From NCBI RefSeq assembly GCF_007676705.1, contig NZ_VEBF01000001.1, positions 434,001 to 498,000 on the forward strand: a stretch of 64,000 bases of DNA. The letters are read 5' to 3'. Origin of the DNA: Paenibacillus xylanexedens (GTDB lineage: Bacteria; Bacillota; Bacilli; Paenibacillales; Paenibacillaceae). Every line of letters starts with the position of its first letter. Position 1 is the first letter of the stretch. The position numbers and the translations under genes were made by a program. Below, piece by piece: positions 35,286 through 43,933 of the stretch. Below the pieces are notes generated by a model. That model saw nothing but the letters and a program-made list of their open reading frames with translations, had not been told where the DNA came from and did no database searches.

Positions 35286-37511
35286 TTATAACTGACCTGG
35301 TAACCACCAGTTCCATCTGCCCATTAACTTCATCAGGGCAGGGACCAATATTAGGCGGATCAGCGTAACGTCAATCAGTACTGCTGCCGTGATTCCGATC
35401 CCCAACTGTCTTACCCCTGCAACTTCAGCAAAAGCAAACGGTACGGTCACCGCAAGCAGTATGGCTGCGGCGGAGGTAATTAGACGGCCTGTAGAGGCCA
35501 ATCCCTGTTGAACTGCCATGTCACTGTCTCCGGTTCGTCTATAGACTTCCTGAATACGACTCAGCATAAATACCCCATAATCCATGGATATGCCGAACAC
35601 CAATCCCGCAATGAATACAGGAATCATAATGGCAATGGCTGACGGTTCCATCCCCAGATGGCCCTCATTAAATACCCACACCAATATGCCAAAAGAAGCG
35701 GCTAAGCTGAGCAGATTCATCAGAATCGCTTTGATTGGAATGAGCAAAGATCGAAATGCTGCCAACAGTACAAGATAATTGGATACCACTACAAATACCA
35801 GTACTTTTGGCAGTTGCTGCGTGACTTCCTGCATAATTTCATGTTGCTTGGCTGCTTCACCGCCATAACGAAGTTTTACGTCTTTGGAACCCAGCGCGTA
35901 ATCGCTGTTACTCATTCGTTCCAGCCAGTCTTTAACTTGTTCCGAACCAGGCTCTCCATGTACGGTGGTTATTAATCGAATCGAATGATCAGAGACAGTC
36001 GAACGCATCCGTGGCGTCGGATGCAATTCACTGCCTGCTGTAGAAGAAGTCAATGACGAAGGTATTCGGAAATGTCTTGGTGAACCCTTTTGATTCGTTT
36101 GGAACAGGCCCCATGGTGAACCAATGCTCACCACATTGGAGTCCTGTAGAAGTTGAAGTACTTTGTTATGGGCCATCTGCCAGTGAGAAGCAGTTAAAGC
36201 TTGCTGCTGTCCGCCAATCACCACCTCGATGGTGGAAGTATTCTTTTGTCCAAAATCATGCTGTAACTGCTCTGCTGCCTGGCGGGACTCCATTCTCTCT
36301 GGCAGTGACGAGGCATCCGGGATGGACAGTTCCAGCCGGGTCACTGGATAGACACACAGGAGCAGCGCAACCGTCCCACCAATCGCCATTCTGACGGGTC
36401 GTTTCATGACCATCGCTGACCAGGTATACCAGATCGAGCGTCTGGGTATCGAATGGACTGACTTCCGCTTGAAGACCCGAACCGCAGACAGAGAAAGCAG
36501 AGCTGGCAGCAGCGTTACGTTCAACAGTAGCGATAGAAGCAGCACGATAATGGCCCCCAAGGATACGCTCAGAAACATCGGCAGTCTGATCCAGAGCAGA
36601 CCCAGCAGTCCGAGGAGCACGCAAGCTGCCGAGAACAACACCGCTCTGCCAGCTGTACGCAGTGTTCGCTGAAGAACCTCGCTCTGCAGAACCATACTGC
36701 TGCCCAGATTGTTAGTTTCGCCTTCTTCTTCATAGGCCCGCTGAAGCTCTTCCCTGTACCGGCTCAGGATGATCAGGGCAAAGTCTATACTAAGTGCCAT
36801 GCCCACCATAGGAATTACGTTAATGATAAAGTTGGACAGTTCCAGATGATAGCCAAGGAGAGACGTGACTCCCATCGCTGTAATGACAGCACTGATTCCC
36901 ATCATGACGGCGATCAATGCGGCATATAGACCCCTGAATGCAAAACATAAAACGATCAGGGCAATCGGAATTCCCACCATCTCTGCCCGTTCCAGGTCAC
37001 GAAAGCTCAGACGATTCACGTCCTGCTGCACGACCGCCTTTCCCGTTAACTGAATCGTACCTGGACCGTCTATTGTCAGCACCGCGCGCAACTGCTCCAG
37101 TGGATGACCCATCTGATGCGCAGGTACTTCCATGTTCACAAGGGCATAAGCCATATTGTCTTTCAGCATCATCCCTTCCCTGGCATCAAGAGGGGATGTA
37201 ATAGAGGTTACTGCAGGCAACACTTGGACCTGTCTCAGACAATCCCTGATCCACTGCCGGAACTCTGCTGGTGAGGTAGCTTCCTTTTTCTCAAAAACCA
37301 GAATAACCGGATCCGCAGGAGAACCGAACTCGTCCTTCAGAACAAGCTCAACCGCTTGCGCATCACCGTGAATCCGTTTCAATCCGTGATCTTGAACAAT
37401 GTCAGGCAACTTCCACGCCCAAACGGCTGACATCCCGATGATAAACACCCAGCAGAGAATAATGAACCGCGGATATCGGCTAATGAGGACAGCAAGTCTG
37501 CGATAACCCAT
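35286..37511 (-). CDS. MMPL/RND family exporter
   Basis: 741 residues with the classical duplicated layout: one helix, a large outer loop (about 35-170), five to six helices, then a second half of the same plan. The conserved sterol-sensing-like DFALIILSRYREE and its second-half partner DYGVFMLSRIQE are present and carry the proton-relay aspartates. MMPL proteins move lipids or hydrophobic metabolites outward using proton flow. It starts 51 bases after a type III polyketide synthase in the same direction, so it probably exports or protects against that product. GAGGAG lies seven bases before the ATG. Confidence 0.92.
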   Translation of the reverse strand: MGYRRLAVLISRYPRFIILCWVFIIGMSAVWAWKLPDIVQDHGLKRIHGDAQAVELVLKDEFGSPADPVILVFEKKEATSPAEFRQWIRDCLRQVQVLPAVTSITSPLDAREGMMLKDNMAYALVNMEVPAHQMGHPLEQLRAVLTIDGPGTIQLTGKAVVQQDVNRLSFRDLERAEMVGIPIALIVLCFAFRGLYAALIAVMMGISAVITAMGVTSLLGYHLELSNFIINVIPMVGMALSIDFALIILSRYREELQRAYEEEGETNNLGSSMVLQSEVLQRTLRTAGRAVLFSAACVLLGLLGLLWIRLPMFLSVSLGAIIVLLLSLLLNVTLLPALLSLSAVRVFKRKSVHSIPRRSIWYTWSAMVMKRPVRMAIGGTVALLLCVYPVTRLELSIPDASSLPERMESRQAAEQLQHDFGQKNTSTIEVVIGGQQQALTASHWQMAHNKVLQLLQDSNVVSIGSPWGLFQTNQKGSPRHFRIPSSLTSSTAGSELHPTPRMRSTVSDHSIRLITTVHGEPGSEQVKDWLERMSNSDYALGSKDVKLRYGGEAAKQHEIMQEVTQQLPKVLVFVVVSNYLVLLAAFRSLLIPIKAILMNLLSLAASFGILVWVFNEGHLGMEPSAIAIMIPVFIAGLVFGISMDYGVFMLSRIQEVYRRTGDSDMAVQQGLASTGRLITSAAAILLAVTVPFAFAEVAGVRQLGIGITAAVLIDVTLIRLILVPALMKLMGRWNWWLPGQL

Positions 37512-37562
37512 ACCTAAGCTCCTCTGCGATCAGATTGGCCATTCAGTTACTTGGTTCGTGAT

Positions 37563-38717
37563 CTATTGGATGCCATGATTCACAGGTGTTCTGTTCGCAA
37601 TGGGTGCAGGAATGTATGTAAAAGGAAGTAACTCTGCTGTCAGTCCCGGGCCAAAGGCCAGTGCTATCCCACTGGAATGATCTTCTTTCTGCCTGTAATC
37701 CTCGCGGATGGCTTGAAGGACAAACAGAATCGTCACGGACGACAGGTTGCCATAATCCCTCAGGATGTTACGACTGTAAGAGACCTGCTCATCCGTCAAC
37801 TGATACAGCTTCTGTACGGCATCCACAATGCCTCTGCCCCCCGGATGGATCGCCCATATCTCCGGTAAAGCACTGCCCTCCAGTAACCGCTCTACCTCAG
37901 GTCCGAGGTGCAAGCCGAGCAGCTTCGGAATCTGTGGTGACAGATAGAGATCAAAGCCTGTATTGCCCACTTCCCAGATCATCTCTTCTGCACAGTCCGG
38001 GAGCAGCGTCGAGTATCCACGGCCCAGTCGAAAACATTCATTACCGCCTGTTCCAGACGCACCAATTACGCAGGCAGAGGCGCCGTCTCCGAAGAAAGAT
38101 GCAGCATACAGGTCGTCTCGTTTGTCAGATGGCTGGAAGTGAAGCGTGCACAGCTCCACACACACGATAAGAACTGTCGCTTCCTGATCTGTCGCTACGA
38201 TGGAATTGGCCAGTTGTATCGCCTTCAGACCAGCTGCACACCCCTGAAATACCAGCGGAATCCGGTTGATATGTGGTGGAAGTTCAAGCTGCTGGATCAA
38301 CCGAACATCCAGCCCAGGCAAAAATTGTCCCGTGCAGCTCACGCTAATGAGATGCGTAACTTCTGCCGAGGATACGTCTGCATCCTGAAGAGCCTGTCCT
38401 GCCGCTTCCAGACCAAGCGGAACAGCAGCTGCTTTATATTTGGCCATACGCTCGGCTGTTGTCGGTACTTCCTCGGCAGCGGTAAAGGGTAAATATCGGC
38501 AAGCATCCACAGGTTCAAGCAGATTTGGTTCACATGTATAACGAGTCTCTACACCGCACTGATTAAAGATTCGCTTGGCCCATCGTCTCGCATCCGGCTC
38601 ATGTTCCAGCGCTTGTGCGAGACGGGAAGATACATCCTTTTGCTCAATGCGGTGAGCTGGCCACGCCGTTCCTATTCCCATAATACTTGCCCCTGTAGTT
38701 CCCTCAAACTGGTTCAT
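37563..38717 (-). CDS. Type III polyketide synthase (chalcone-synthase-like)
   Basis: 384 residues. Homodimeric ketosynthases of this kind extend an acyl-CoA starter with malonyl-CoA and cyclise the chain to alkylpyrones or resorcinols. The catalytic triad is complete: C160 in FQGCAAGLKA, H291 in AIHPGGRG and N324 in YGNLSS. The family glycine-rich end AFGPGLTAELL is also present. The nearest known relative by function would be BpsA of Bacillus subtilis. The usual methyltransferase partner is absent; an MMPL exporter follows instead. GGGGG lies six bases before the ATG. Two palindromes lie upstream. Confidence 0.92.
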   Translation of the reverse strand: MNQFEGTTGASIMGIGTAWPAHRIEQKDVSSRLAQALEHEPDARRWAKRIFNQCGVETRYTCEPNLLEPVDACRYLPFTAAEEVPTTAERMAKYKAAAVPLGLEAAGQALQDADVSSAEVTHLISVSCTGQFLPGLDVRLIQQLELPPHINRIPLVFQGCAAGLKAIQLANSIVATDQEATVLIVCVELCTLHFQPSDKRDDLYAASFFGDGASACVIGASGTGGNECFRLGRGYSTLLPDCAEEMIWEVGNTGFDLYLSPQIPKLLGLHLGPEVERLLEGSALPEIWAIHPGGRGIVDAVQKLYQLTDEQVSYSRNILRDYGNLSSVTILFVLQAIREDYRQKEDHSSGIALAFGPGLTAELLPFTYIPAPIANRTPVNHGIQ

Positions 38718-38742
38718 CGGCTTCCCCCTCTATATCGTACGT

Positions 38743-38760
38743 GTTCAAAAGTAGGCTTTT
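38743..38760. repeat. Degenerate end copy of the 205-bp dispersed element
   Basis: The sequence ACGTGTTCAAAAGTAGGCTTTT closely resembles the ends of the element at 50817-51021, with one base missing and three differences. It lies in the leader of the polyketide synthase gene. Confidence 0.4.
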
Positions 38761-38765
38761 TAAAC

Positions 38766-38852
38766 AACCTATATATAAAATAGGTTCATATGAAATGTGC
38801 AGATATAGTACAAGTCTATTCACTCCCTGTCCTCTTTATGTTCATATGAACA
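38766..38852. promoter_or_regulatory. Operator region of the polyketide synthase operon
   Basis: Three dyads lie in about 90 bases: AACCTAT-N7-ATAGGTT (38766-38786), the core TTCATATGAA (38785-38794), and the perfect palindrome TGTTCATATGAACA (38839-38852), whose core is identical. The two TTCATATGAA centres are 56 bases apart. A repressor of TetR or MarR type is plausible, but no regulator gene lies next to it. Confidence 0.5.
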
Positions 38853-38855
38853 AGC

Positions 38856-38900
38856 AAAGGCGGACAGCATATGCGAGTTACGCACGTGCTGTCCGCCTTT
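38856..38900 (-). terminator. Strong hairpin between flavin reductase and PKS units
   Basis: Perfect 14-base arms AAAGGCGGACAGCA (38856-38869) and TGCTGTCCGCCTTT (38887-38900). It lies 49 bases after the flavin reductase stop. The T-run is better on the plus strand. Confidence 0.75.
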
Positions 38901-38948
38901 TCTATAGGGTTAAACCCATTCATGTGTAACATATATGATCGGTTAGTA

Positions 38949-39569
38949 CTATTCAGGCCGAATTACAGTGAATCGTTCGCCAAGCTTGGCATAATCATTA
39001 CCCGCCAGTCGACTGACCGGTTTCAAATGATCCATCAGGATATAGCCCTTATCAGGATTATAGACTTGTTCGCTGAAATGATACTGCACAATGCGTACCA
39101 GCAGCAAGTCACTCGCGGGTTTGCCATCATCGTTCGTGATGGGAATATGCTGATACAGTTCGCATTCCATTCGAATAAGTGCTTGCTGTATTCCCGGAAC
39201 CGAGACTTTTGTACTTGGCACGGTAGTCAGTTTTGTCCGCTCGAGCTCACTTTCATGGGGTTCAAGTATGGCTGCTGTCTCATTCACTTCGGCTATGATT
39301 GCTTCATCACATATATGCACGACCAGTTCCTTATGAGCGAGCACATTGCGTGCAGTATCTTTCATAACGCCGTCCTTACGTGCAATGGATATGGATAAAA
39401 GCGGCGGGTCCGAGCTAACTACATTGAAGAAGCTGAAAGGCGCTGCATTAATTACACCATTCTCATCTGAACGTGTCGTCACAAAAGCAATTGGACGTGG
39501 CACCACCGAACCACTCATTAGTTTATAGTTGTCTCTTCCCGTTATTTCACGCGGATCCAATGTATACAT
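38949..39569 (-). CDS. Flavin reductase-like FMN-binding protein
   Basis: 206 residues of the split-barrel flavin reductase family (DIM6/NTAB). Family features are GSVVPRPIAFVTT near the start, NAAPFSFFNVVSSDPPLLSIS, and a MDHLKPVSRLAGNDYAKLG tail. It binds FMN and probably reduces it or acts on an aromatic or quinone substrate with NAD(P)H. GGAGGGGG lies ten bases before the ATG. It is a single gene, and its partner is unknown. Confidence 0.88.
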   Translation of the reverse strand: MYTLDPREITGRDNYKLMSGSVVPRPIAFVTTRSDENGVINAAPFSFFNVVSSDPPLLSISIARKDGVMKDTARNVLAHKELVVHICDEAIIAEVNETAAILEPHESELERTKLTTVPSTKVSVPGIQQALIRMECELYQHIPITNDDGKPASDLLLVRIVQYHFSEQVYNPDKGYILMDHLKPVSRLAGNDYAKLGERFTVIRPE

Positions 39570-39662
39570 ATGTAAATATCCCCCTCCCTGCTCGTGTAAC
39601 GTTAAACGTGGTTTACTTACGTTACTTCTCCGTTATTATATATCCATATCTGTTCAAAAAAC

Positions 39663-39697
39663 AAAAAACGCTTTGATGCTCATGCATCAAAGCGTTT
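39663..39697 (-). terminator. Terminator of the siderophore-binding protein gene
   Basis: Perfect 14-base arms AAACGCTTTGATGC (39666-39679) and GCATCAAAGCGTTT (39684-39697), with six T residues on the minus strand. Confidence 0.9.
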
Positions 39698-39730
39698 AAT
39701 CTACTGTTTCGCATGGGTTGTTTTTTTGCG

Positions 39731-40723
39731 TTACTTCACAATACTGCTTTGAATATCCTCCATAATTTGAAGATTCGCTTGAACTCCACTATACAACCAG
39801 CTGCTGGAACGGGTAAATTCGAACAGATTACCATTTTTCACAGCCGGAATGCTTTGCCATACGGCGTCTTGCAGGGCTTCTGAACCCGCTCCCTTATCAC
39901 TGTTCACCAGGAATAGATAGTCAGCATCCATTTCTGCGATTTTCTCCAGTGAAATCTCAGACCAGTTACCCGTTGCCTTCGCGGATGCTTCCTTCACGAC
40001 ATTAGGTTCTGCGAGTCCAAGTTCATTGTACATCACTTCACCACTGGAAACATTGTTGCTTACCACATAAAACTTGTTATTGAATAACCACAAAGCTGCT
40101 GCGGATTTTGTTCCACCTGTGACAGCAGATACTTTTTCTTTGATTTCCTTTGCCTTGGCATCATAATCGTCAAGAGCCTTCTGTGCTACATCCGATTTGT
40201 TCAGGATCTCGCCGATCTTGAGCAGAGCCTGACGCGAATCCTTGTTGACCTCATCCCCGAGTACATAGGTAGGGGCAATTTTGTTGTACTGTTCGTATTT
40301 CTCCCCTTCAACTGTACTTTCAGAACCCATAATAATCAGGTCTGGTGAGAAGCTGGCCATCGCTTCAAAGGGTAGATCACTTGCAATACCTGGTATGCCA
40401 TTCAGATCTTTTTGTAGATATTCCTGAATTCCGTTGGCTACAGACCATTGGGCAACTGGCTTAACACCGAGTGTAACGAGATGGTCTTCCAGATACGATG
40501 CGATAACGCGCTCCGGATTAGCCGGAATTGTTACTTCGTGTCCCATTGCGTCAGTTAATTTGCGTTCTGTTGGAGCTTCAGTCTGTGTCTCGGTTTCTGT
40601 TGCTGTGCCGTTCTCTCCTGCTGCTCCATTCTCTGCTGGCTTCGTTCCACACGCTGCCAACCAGATGGACATGACCATCACCGTAATTAGAAGCATGATC
40701 ATCTTGCTATTTCTCTTAAACAC
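39731..40723 (-). CDS. Ferric-siderophore ABC transporter substrate-binding lipoprotein
   Basis: 330 residues. The lipobox LAAC puts the lipid-bearing cysteine at residue 25. An Ala/Glu/Thr-rich linker precedes a class III periplasmic-binding (FecB/TroA) fold starting MGHEVTIPANPERVI. It captures iron-siderophore outside the membrane for an ABC importer. No permease or ATPase gene is adjacent, so it must use components elsewhere. The GTG start follows AAAGGGG by nine bases. A Fur box overlaps the promoter, so it should be made under iron limitation. Confidence 0.92.
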   Translation of the reverse strand: MFKRNSKMIMLLITVMVMSIWLAACGTKPAENGAAGENGTATETETQTEAPTERKLTDAMGHEVTIPANPERVIASYLEDHLVTLGVKPVAQWSVANGIQEYLQKDLNGIPGIASDLPFEAMASFSPDLIIMGSESTVEGEKYEQYNKIAPTYVLGDEVNKDSRQALLKIGEILNKSDVAQKALDDYDAKAKEIKEKVSAVTGGTKSAAALWLFNNKFYVVSNNVSSGEVMYNELGLAEPNVVKEASAKATGNWSEISLEKIAEMDADYLFLVNSDKGAGSEALQDAVWQSIPAVKNGNLFEFTRSSSWLYSGVQANLQIMEDIQSSIVK

Positions 40724-40848
40724 GTGATTTATCCCCTTTCAATATGGACGCCTTATCGGGCGTTATTGTGACAGATATCAGCGCTCAAAAATATTGACAC
40801 TATTATTGATACATATAATATCCGTATGTGCATTTGTCCGATTCCATT

Positions 40849-40881
40849 GACAATGATAATTGTTATCAGTTCAGTTGTCAA
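40849..40881 (-). promoter_or_regulatory. Fur box over the promoter of the siderophore-binding gene
   Basis: GACAATGATAATTGTTATC (40849-40867) matches the 19-base Fur consensus at 16 positions. On the minus strand TTGACA (40876-40881) and TATCAT (40853-40858) are spaced by 17 bases, so the -10 element lies within the Fur box. Confidence 0.85.
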
Positions 40882-40993
40882 TTCGATTATATTCTGAGCG
40901 GATCATATAAAATCTTCTTGACGGCACTCACATATAGGCGGATGCCGCCATATGCTGAATGCAGAATACGATGACAGGAAGGATGTTCTGTAC

Positions 40994-41590
40994 ATGAGTT
41001 ACGTATATAACCCTTATCTAAGTTATGGAGAAGACCGTTCATTTCAACTGCCCCCACTGTTTCCAGGGGGTGGAGGTGGCGGCACACCGGGTGGTCCGAC
41101 GTTTCCTGGTGTACCAGGCGGCCAAGGTTCCTATCCTCCATTCATTCCAGGCGGCGGAACAGGTCCATATTTCCCCGGAGGCATTCCGGGGACAGCACCG
41201 GGCTTACCTGCACAACTGGCACAAGGCAATCTGCCCACCCTACTTAGTGCCTATCCTCGTCCGGTAGGTCAGCCTCCGGCAGAGATGCTTTTTCTGTATA
41301 ACCTGATCAAAAGCAGCCCAGGTCTGCTTCCACTCTTCCTCCAGCAACAGCCACAAAGTCTGACTCAAGCTGTACAATTTGCACAGACTGGTGCAGCCGC
41401 ACCTCGGGATACCGAAGCACGTGCTCTGCCCAACTTTTGCTACAACCGATGGTCTCTTGTATTCACTTACAATGATGTCTACTTGATGTGGCCTGCCATT
41501 AATCTGTTTGGTTTTGTGGTTGGATACTTCTATCCATTCCTTACGCCAGGTATTTTGTTGAATACACAAATTTTGTTCGCGCTCTGCTGA
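40994..41590 (+). CDS. Proline/glycine-rich protein of unknown function
   Basis: 198 residues. Residues 15-85 are dominated by Pro and Gly in collagen-like or spore-coat-like style (PGGPTFPGVPGG, FPGGIPGTAPG). The rest is a folded part with Gln-rich helices (LFLQQQPQSLTQAVQFAQ) and a hydrophobic, aromatic C-terminus ending in Cys. There is no signal peptide. The open frame begins at 40952 without a ribosome site; ATG 40994 has GGAAGG eleven bases upstream. A strong terminator follows. A spore or surface role is possible from composition only. Confidence 0.72.
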   Translation: MSYVYNPYLSYGEDRSFQLPPLFPGGGGGGTPGGPTFPGVPGGQGSYPPFIPGGGTGPYFPGGIPGTAPGLPAQLAQGNLPTLLSAYPRPVGQPPAEMLFLYNLIKSSPGLLPLFLQQQPQSLTQAVQFAQTGAAAPRDTEARALPNFCYNRWSLVFTYNDVYLMWPAINLFGFVVGYFYPFLTPGILLNTQILFALC

Positions 41591-41609
41591 TCCTGTCCTT
41601 ACTTACAGC

Positions 41610-41660
41610 AAGAGCCCCACGTGGAAGCATGATTCCTTCCAGGCGGGGCTCTTATTCTTT
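41610..41660 (+). terminator. Terminator of the Pro/Gly-rich gene
   Basis: AAGAGCCCC (41610-41618) pairs with GGGGCTCTT (41645-41653), with an inner TGGAAG/CTTCCA stem and a T-rich tail. Confidence 0.88.
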
Positions 41661-41723
41661 TAACCTGAAGTAGCCTTTACATATCTAAACTCCACAAAAG
41701 CAAGACGTACAAGATCGGTACAT

Positions 41724-42959
41724 TTAACTCAATGCTTGATCGTTCTGGCGCTTCCTGCCTTTACTGACCATTAGGAAGTAGATCACCAAGGCACCTAGAT
41801 CAGCACACGCGATAACGATTCCCATCGGCACAGCTGTACCTTCTCCTCCAAGACCTACAAGCGGAGCGACAATACCTCCGAACAGGAACGTCATCACTCC
41901 GATAAGTGCAGACGCACTGCCTGCCGACTTCTCCTGATTGGCCATAGCCAGGGCGAAGGAAGCGGTATTGACCAGCCCGACACTGGATACCACCAGAAAT
42001 AACGGAATCAGCACAGAGATCAGATTACCTCCAGCCAGAATGGCGATGAGCAGTGAGGTTCCTCCCACCGCTGCGGTTAGAAGCCCTGCGATTAACAGGC
42101 GAGTCTCCGATACCTTTCCTGCAAGTCTGCCGGCAATCTGACTGGCCAGTATAATGCCTAGCCCGTTAATGGCGAAGCAGACACTGAACATTTGCGGGGA
42201 TACCCCGTATATCTTCTGAAGCACAAACGGCGAACCTGATATGTATGCAAACATGCCAGCAGCTACAAACCCTTGGGTTAACGCATAACCCATAAACTGA
42301 CGATCCCCTGCGATTTTGCGAAACGTTATCAAAGTCTGCTTCAGTCCCCCGCTTGATCTGCGGCTGGAAGGCAGTGTCTCCCCTAGACCGAAAATGACAG
42401 CAAACAGCGTCAATATGCCTATGAGGCTGAGCAAAATAAATACCCCGCGCCAAGAGGTATACGTCAACAATTGTCCACCAATGATCGGTGCAGCAATCGG
42501 GGCTACGCCGTTAATCAGCATTAACAGGGAGAAGAATCGTGTCAGTTCGGGACCCGAGTATACGTCTCTGACAATCGCACGCGAGATTACAATCCCGGCT
42601 GCTCCGGCCACCCCCTGAATGAATCGCAGCACAACAAAAGAGCCCATCGTAGGGCTGACCAGGCAGAGTATGGAAGCGATGGTATAGAGCACAAGCCCTG
42701 CAATAAGCGGTGTTCGACGACCACGTACATCACTTAGAGGTCCGGCAAGCAACTGTCCCACCGCAAGTCCAATCATACACGCCGTCAGGCTGAGCTGAGC
42801 ATACGAAGTAGATGATCCGAACTCATCGGCCAGCGTAGGCAATGCGGGCAGATACATATCCAGGGACAAGGGCCCGAAGGCCGACAGCGTCCCCAGAATT
42901 AAAGCCATCCGCACACGAGATGTGGAGTTCGTGTTCAATGAAGCTGTTTTACTATTCAT
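41724..42959 (-). CDS. Bcr/CflA family drug efflux transporter (MFS)
   Basis: 411 residues, twelve membrane helices. The opening LGTLSAFGPLSLDMYLPALPTLADEF and the motif GPLSDVRGRRTPLIAG are diagnostic of the Bcr/CflA drug:H+ antiporters (bicyclomycin, chloramphenicol and similar). It starts six bases after the stop of the alarmone synthetase gene, and its GGGGAG site lies within the end of that gene, so translation is coupled. Confidence 0.92.
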   Translation of the reverse strand: MNSKTASLNTNSTSRVRMALILGTLSAFGPLSLDMYLPALPTLADEFGSSTSYAQLSLTACMIGLAVGQLLAGPLSDVRGRRTPLIAGLVLYTIASILCLVSPTMGSFVVLRFIQGVAGAAGIVISRAIVRDVYSGPELTRFFSLLMLINGVAPIAAPIIGGQLLTYTSWRGVFILLSLIGILTLFAVIFGLGETLPSSRRSSGGLKQTLITFRKIAGDRQFMGYALTQGFVAAGMFAYISGSPFVLQKIYGVSPQMFSVCFAINGLGIILASQIAGRLAGKVSETRLLIAGLLTAAVGGTSLLIAILAGGNLISVLIPLFLVVSSVGLVNTASFALAMANQEKSAGSASALIGVMTFLFGGIVAPLVGLGGEGTAVPMGIVIACADLGALVIYFLMVSKGRKRQNDQALS

Positions 42960-42965
42960 CGAGTG

Positions 42966-43709
42966 CTACTCCCCGCTACCCAGCAGCTTGAGCAAGTTGG
43001 AAGGCAGTGTGAACTGTTGATTGTTAATAATAATACGGCGCAGCTCTTCTTCATCCCGCTCGTTCTCAGCATCCTTGATCTCCTGAATTTCCCGGTGAAG
43101 TCGCTCCATCTGTTGATCCAGTGCGTTCGCAGAATCTGCCGCACTTTTGAGTTCCCTGGTCAAGTGCTCGGGAACATCCTTATTGTATTTATAAAAAATC
43201 TTATGCTCCAGACTCGCCCAGAAATCCATCGCGATTGTACGGATCTGAATCTCCACACAAGCTCGTTCCTCACCATTGGACATGTACACTGGCACTTCCA
43301 CCAGAAGGTGAAGACTTTGGTAGCCGTTTGGCTTCGGATTCTCGATGTAGTCTTTGACCTCCAGTACACGCAGGTCACTCTGGTTGCACAGCATATCCTT
43401 AATGCGATAGATATCCGAGATAAAGGAACATGTAATCCGTACTCCGGCGATATCCTTGATATTTTGCTTGATACTCTCAAACGTTAACTCATGATTTTTG
43501 CGGAACATTTTGTTCATAATACTTTCAGGTGACTTCAGTCTGGACTTCGTATGCTCAATTGGACTGTAATCATGCAGCGACTGGAATTCTTCCTTCAGTA
43601 CTTCAATCTTGGTCTCCATTTGATCCAGAGCAAATTTATAGATCATCATAAATCTCGTAATTTCATATTTGAATTTCTTGAATTGATCGATTGGATGTGG
43701 GGCGTTCAT
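42966..43709 (-). CDS. relP: Small alarmone synthetase (RelP/YwaC type)
   Basis: 247 residues with a single RelA/SpoT synthetase domain and no HD hydrolase, TGS or ACT domain. It should make (p)ppGpp from ATP plus GTP or GDP. Key stretches are SPIEHTKSRLKSPESIM, DIAGVRITCSFISDIYRIKDML, PKPNGYQSLHLLVEVP and EIQIRTIAMDFWASLEHKI; these match YwaC (SAS2) rather than YjbM. The frame extends upstream to 43805, but ATG 43709 behind AAAGGAAG fits the family. It forms an operon with a drug efflux pump. In Bacillus the SAS genes respond to cell-wall stress. Confidence 0.93.
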   Translation of the reverse strand: MNAPHPIDQFKKFKYEITRFMMIYKFALDQMETKIEVLKEEFQSLHDYSPIEHTKSRLKSPESIMNKMFRKNHELTFESIKQNIKDIAGVRITCSFISDIYRIKDMLCNQSDLRVLEVKDYIENPKPNGYQSLHLLVEVPVYMSNGEERACVEIQIRTIAMDFWASLEHKIFYKYNKDVPEHLTRELKSAADSANALDQQMERLHREIQEIKDAENERDEEELRRIIINNQQFTLPSNLLKLLGSGE

Positions 43710-43933
43710 TATGGTTTTCTTCCTTTCTTTCTGCATACTAAAGTTAGTTTTATAAATAGGAGGACAGCGGGCAATCCACATGTCTCCTGAACCATTATAA
43801 ATCATATGGAGCCAATAAACGAATTTCTCACATTCGGGCTGGTGATTCGCCCCTGGAAGGTATGGGAACTTATTTTACGTGCATCATATAGAAGCATCCC
43901 TATCATTTGGCTCGCCATAATCGATAAAGGAGG

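Noticed and set aside
40794..40819. Plus-strand promoter TTGACA...TATAAT
   Set aside because: The spacer is only 14 bases, and the AT-rich stretch has no supporting signal. The Pro/Gly-rich gene needs a promoter, but this one is not convincing.
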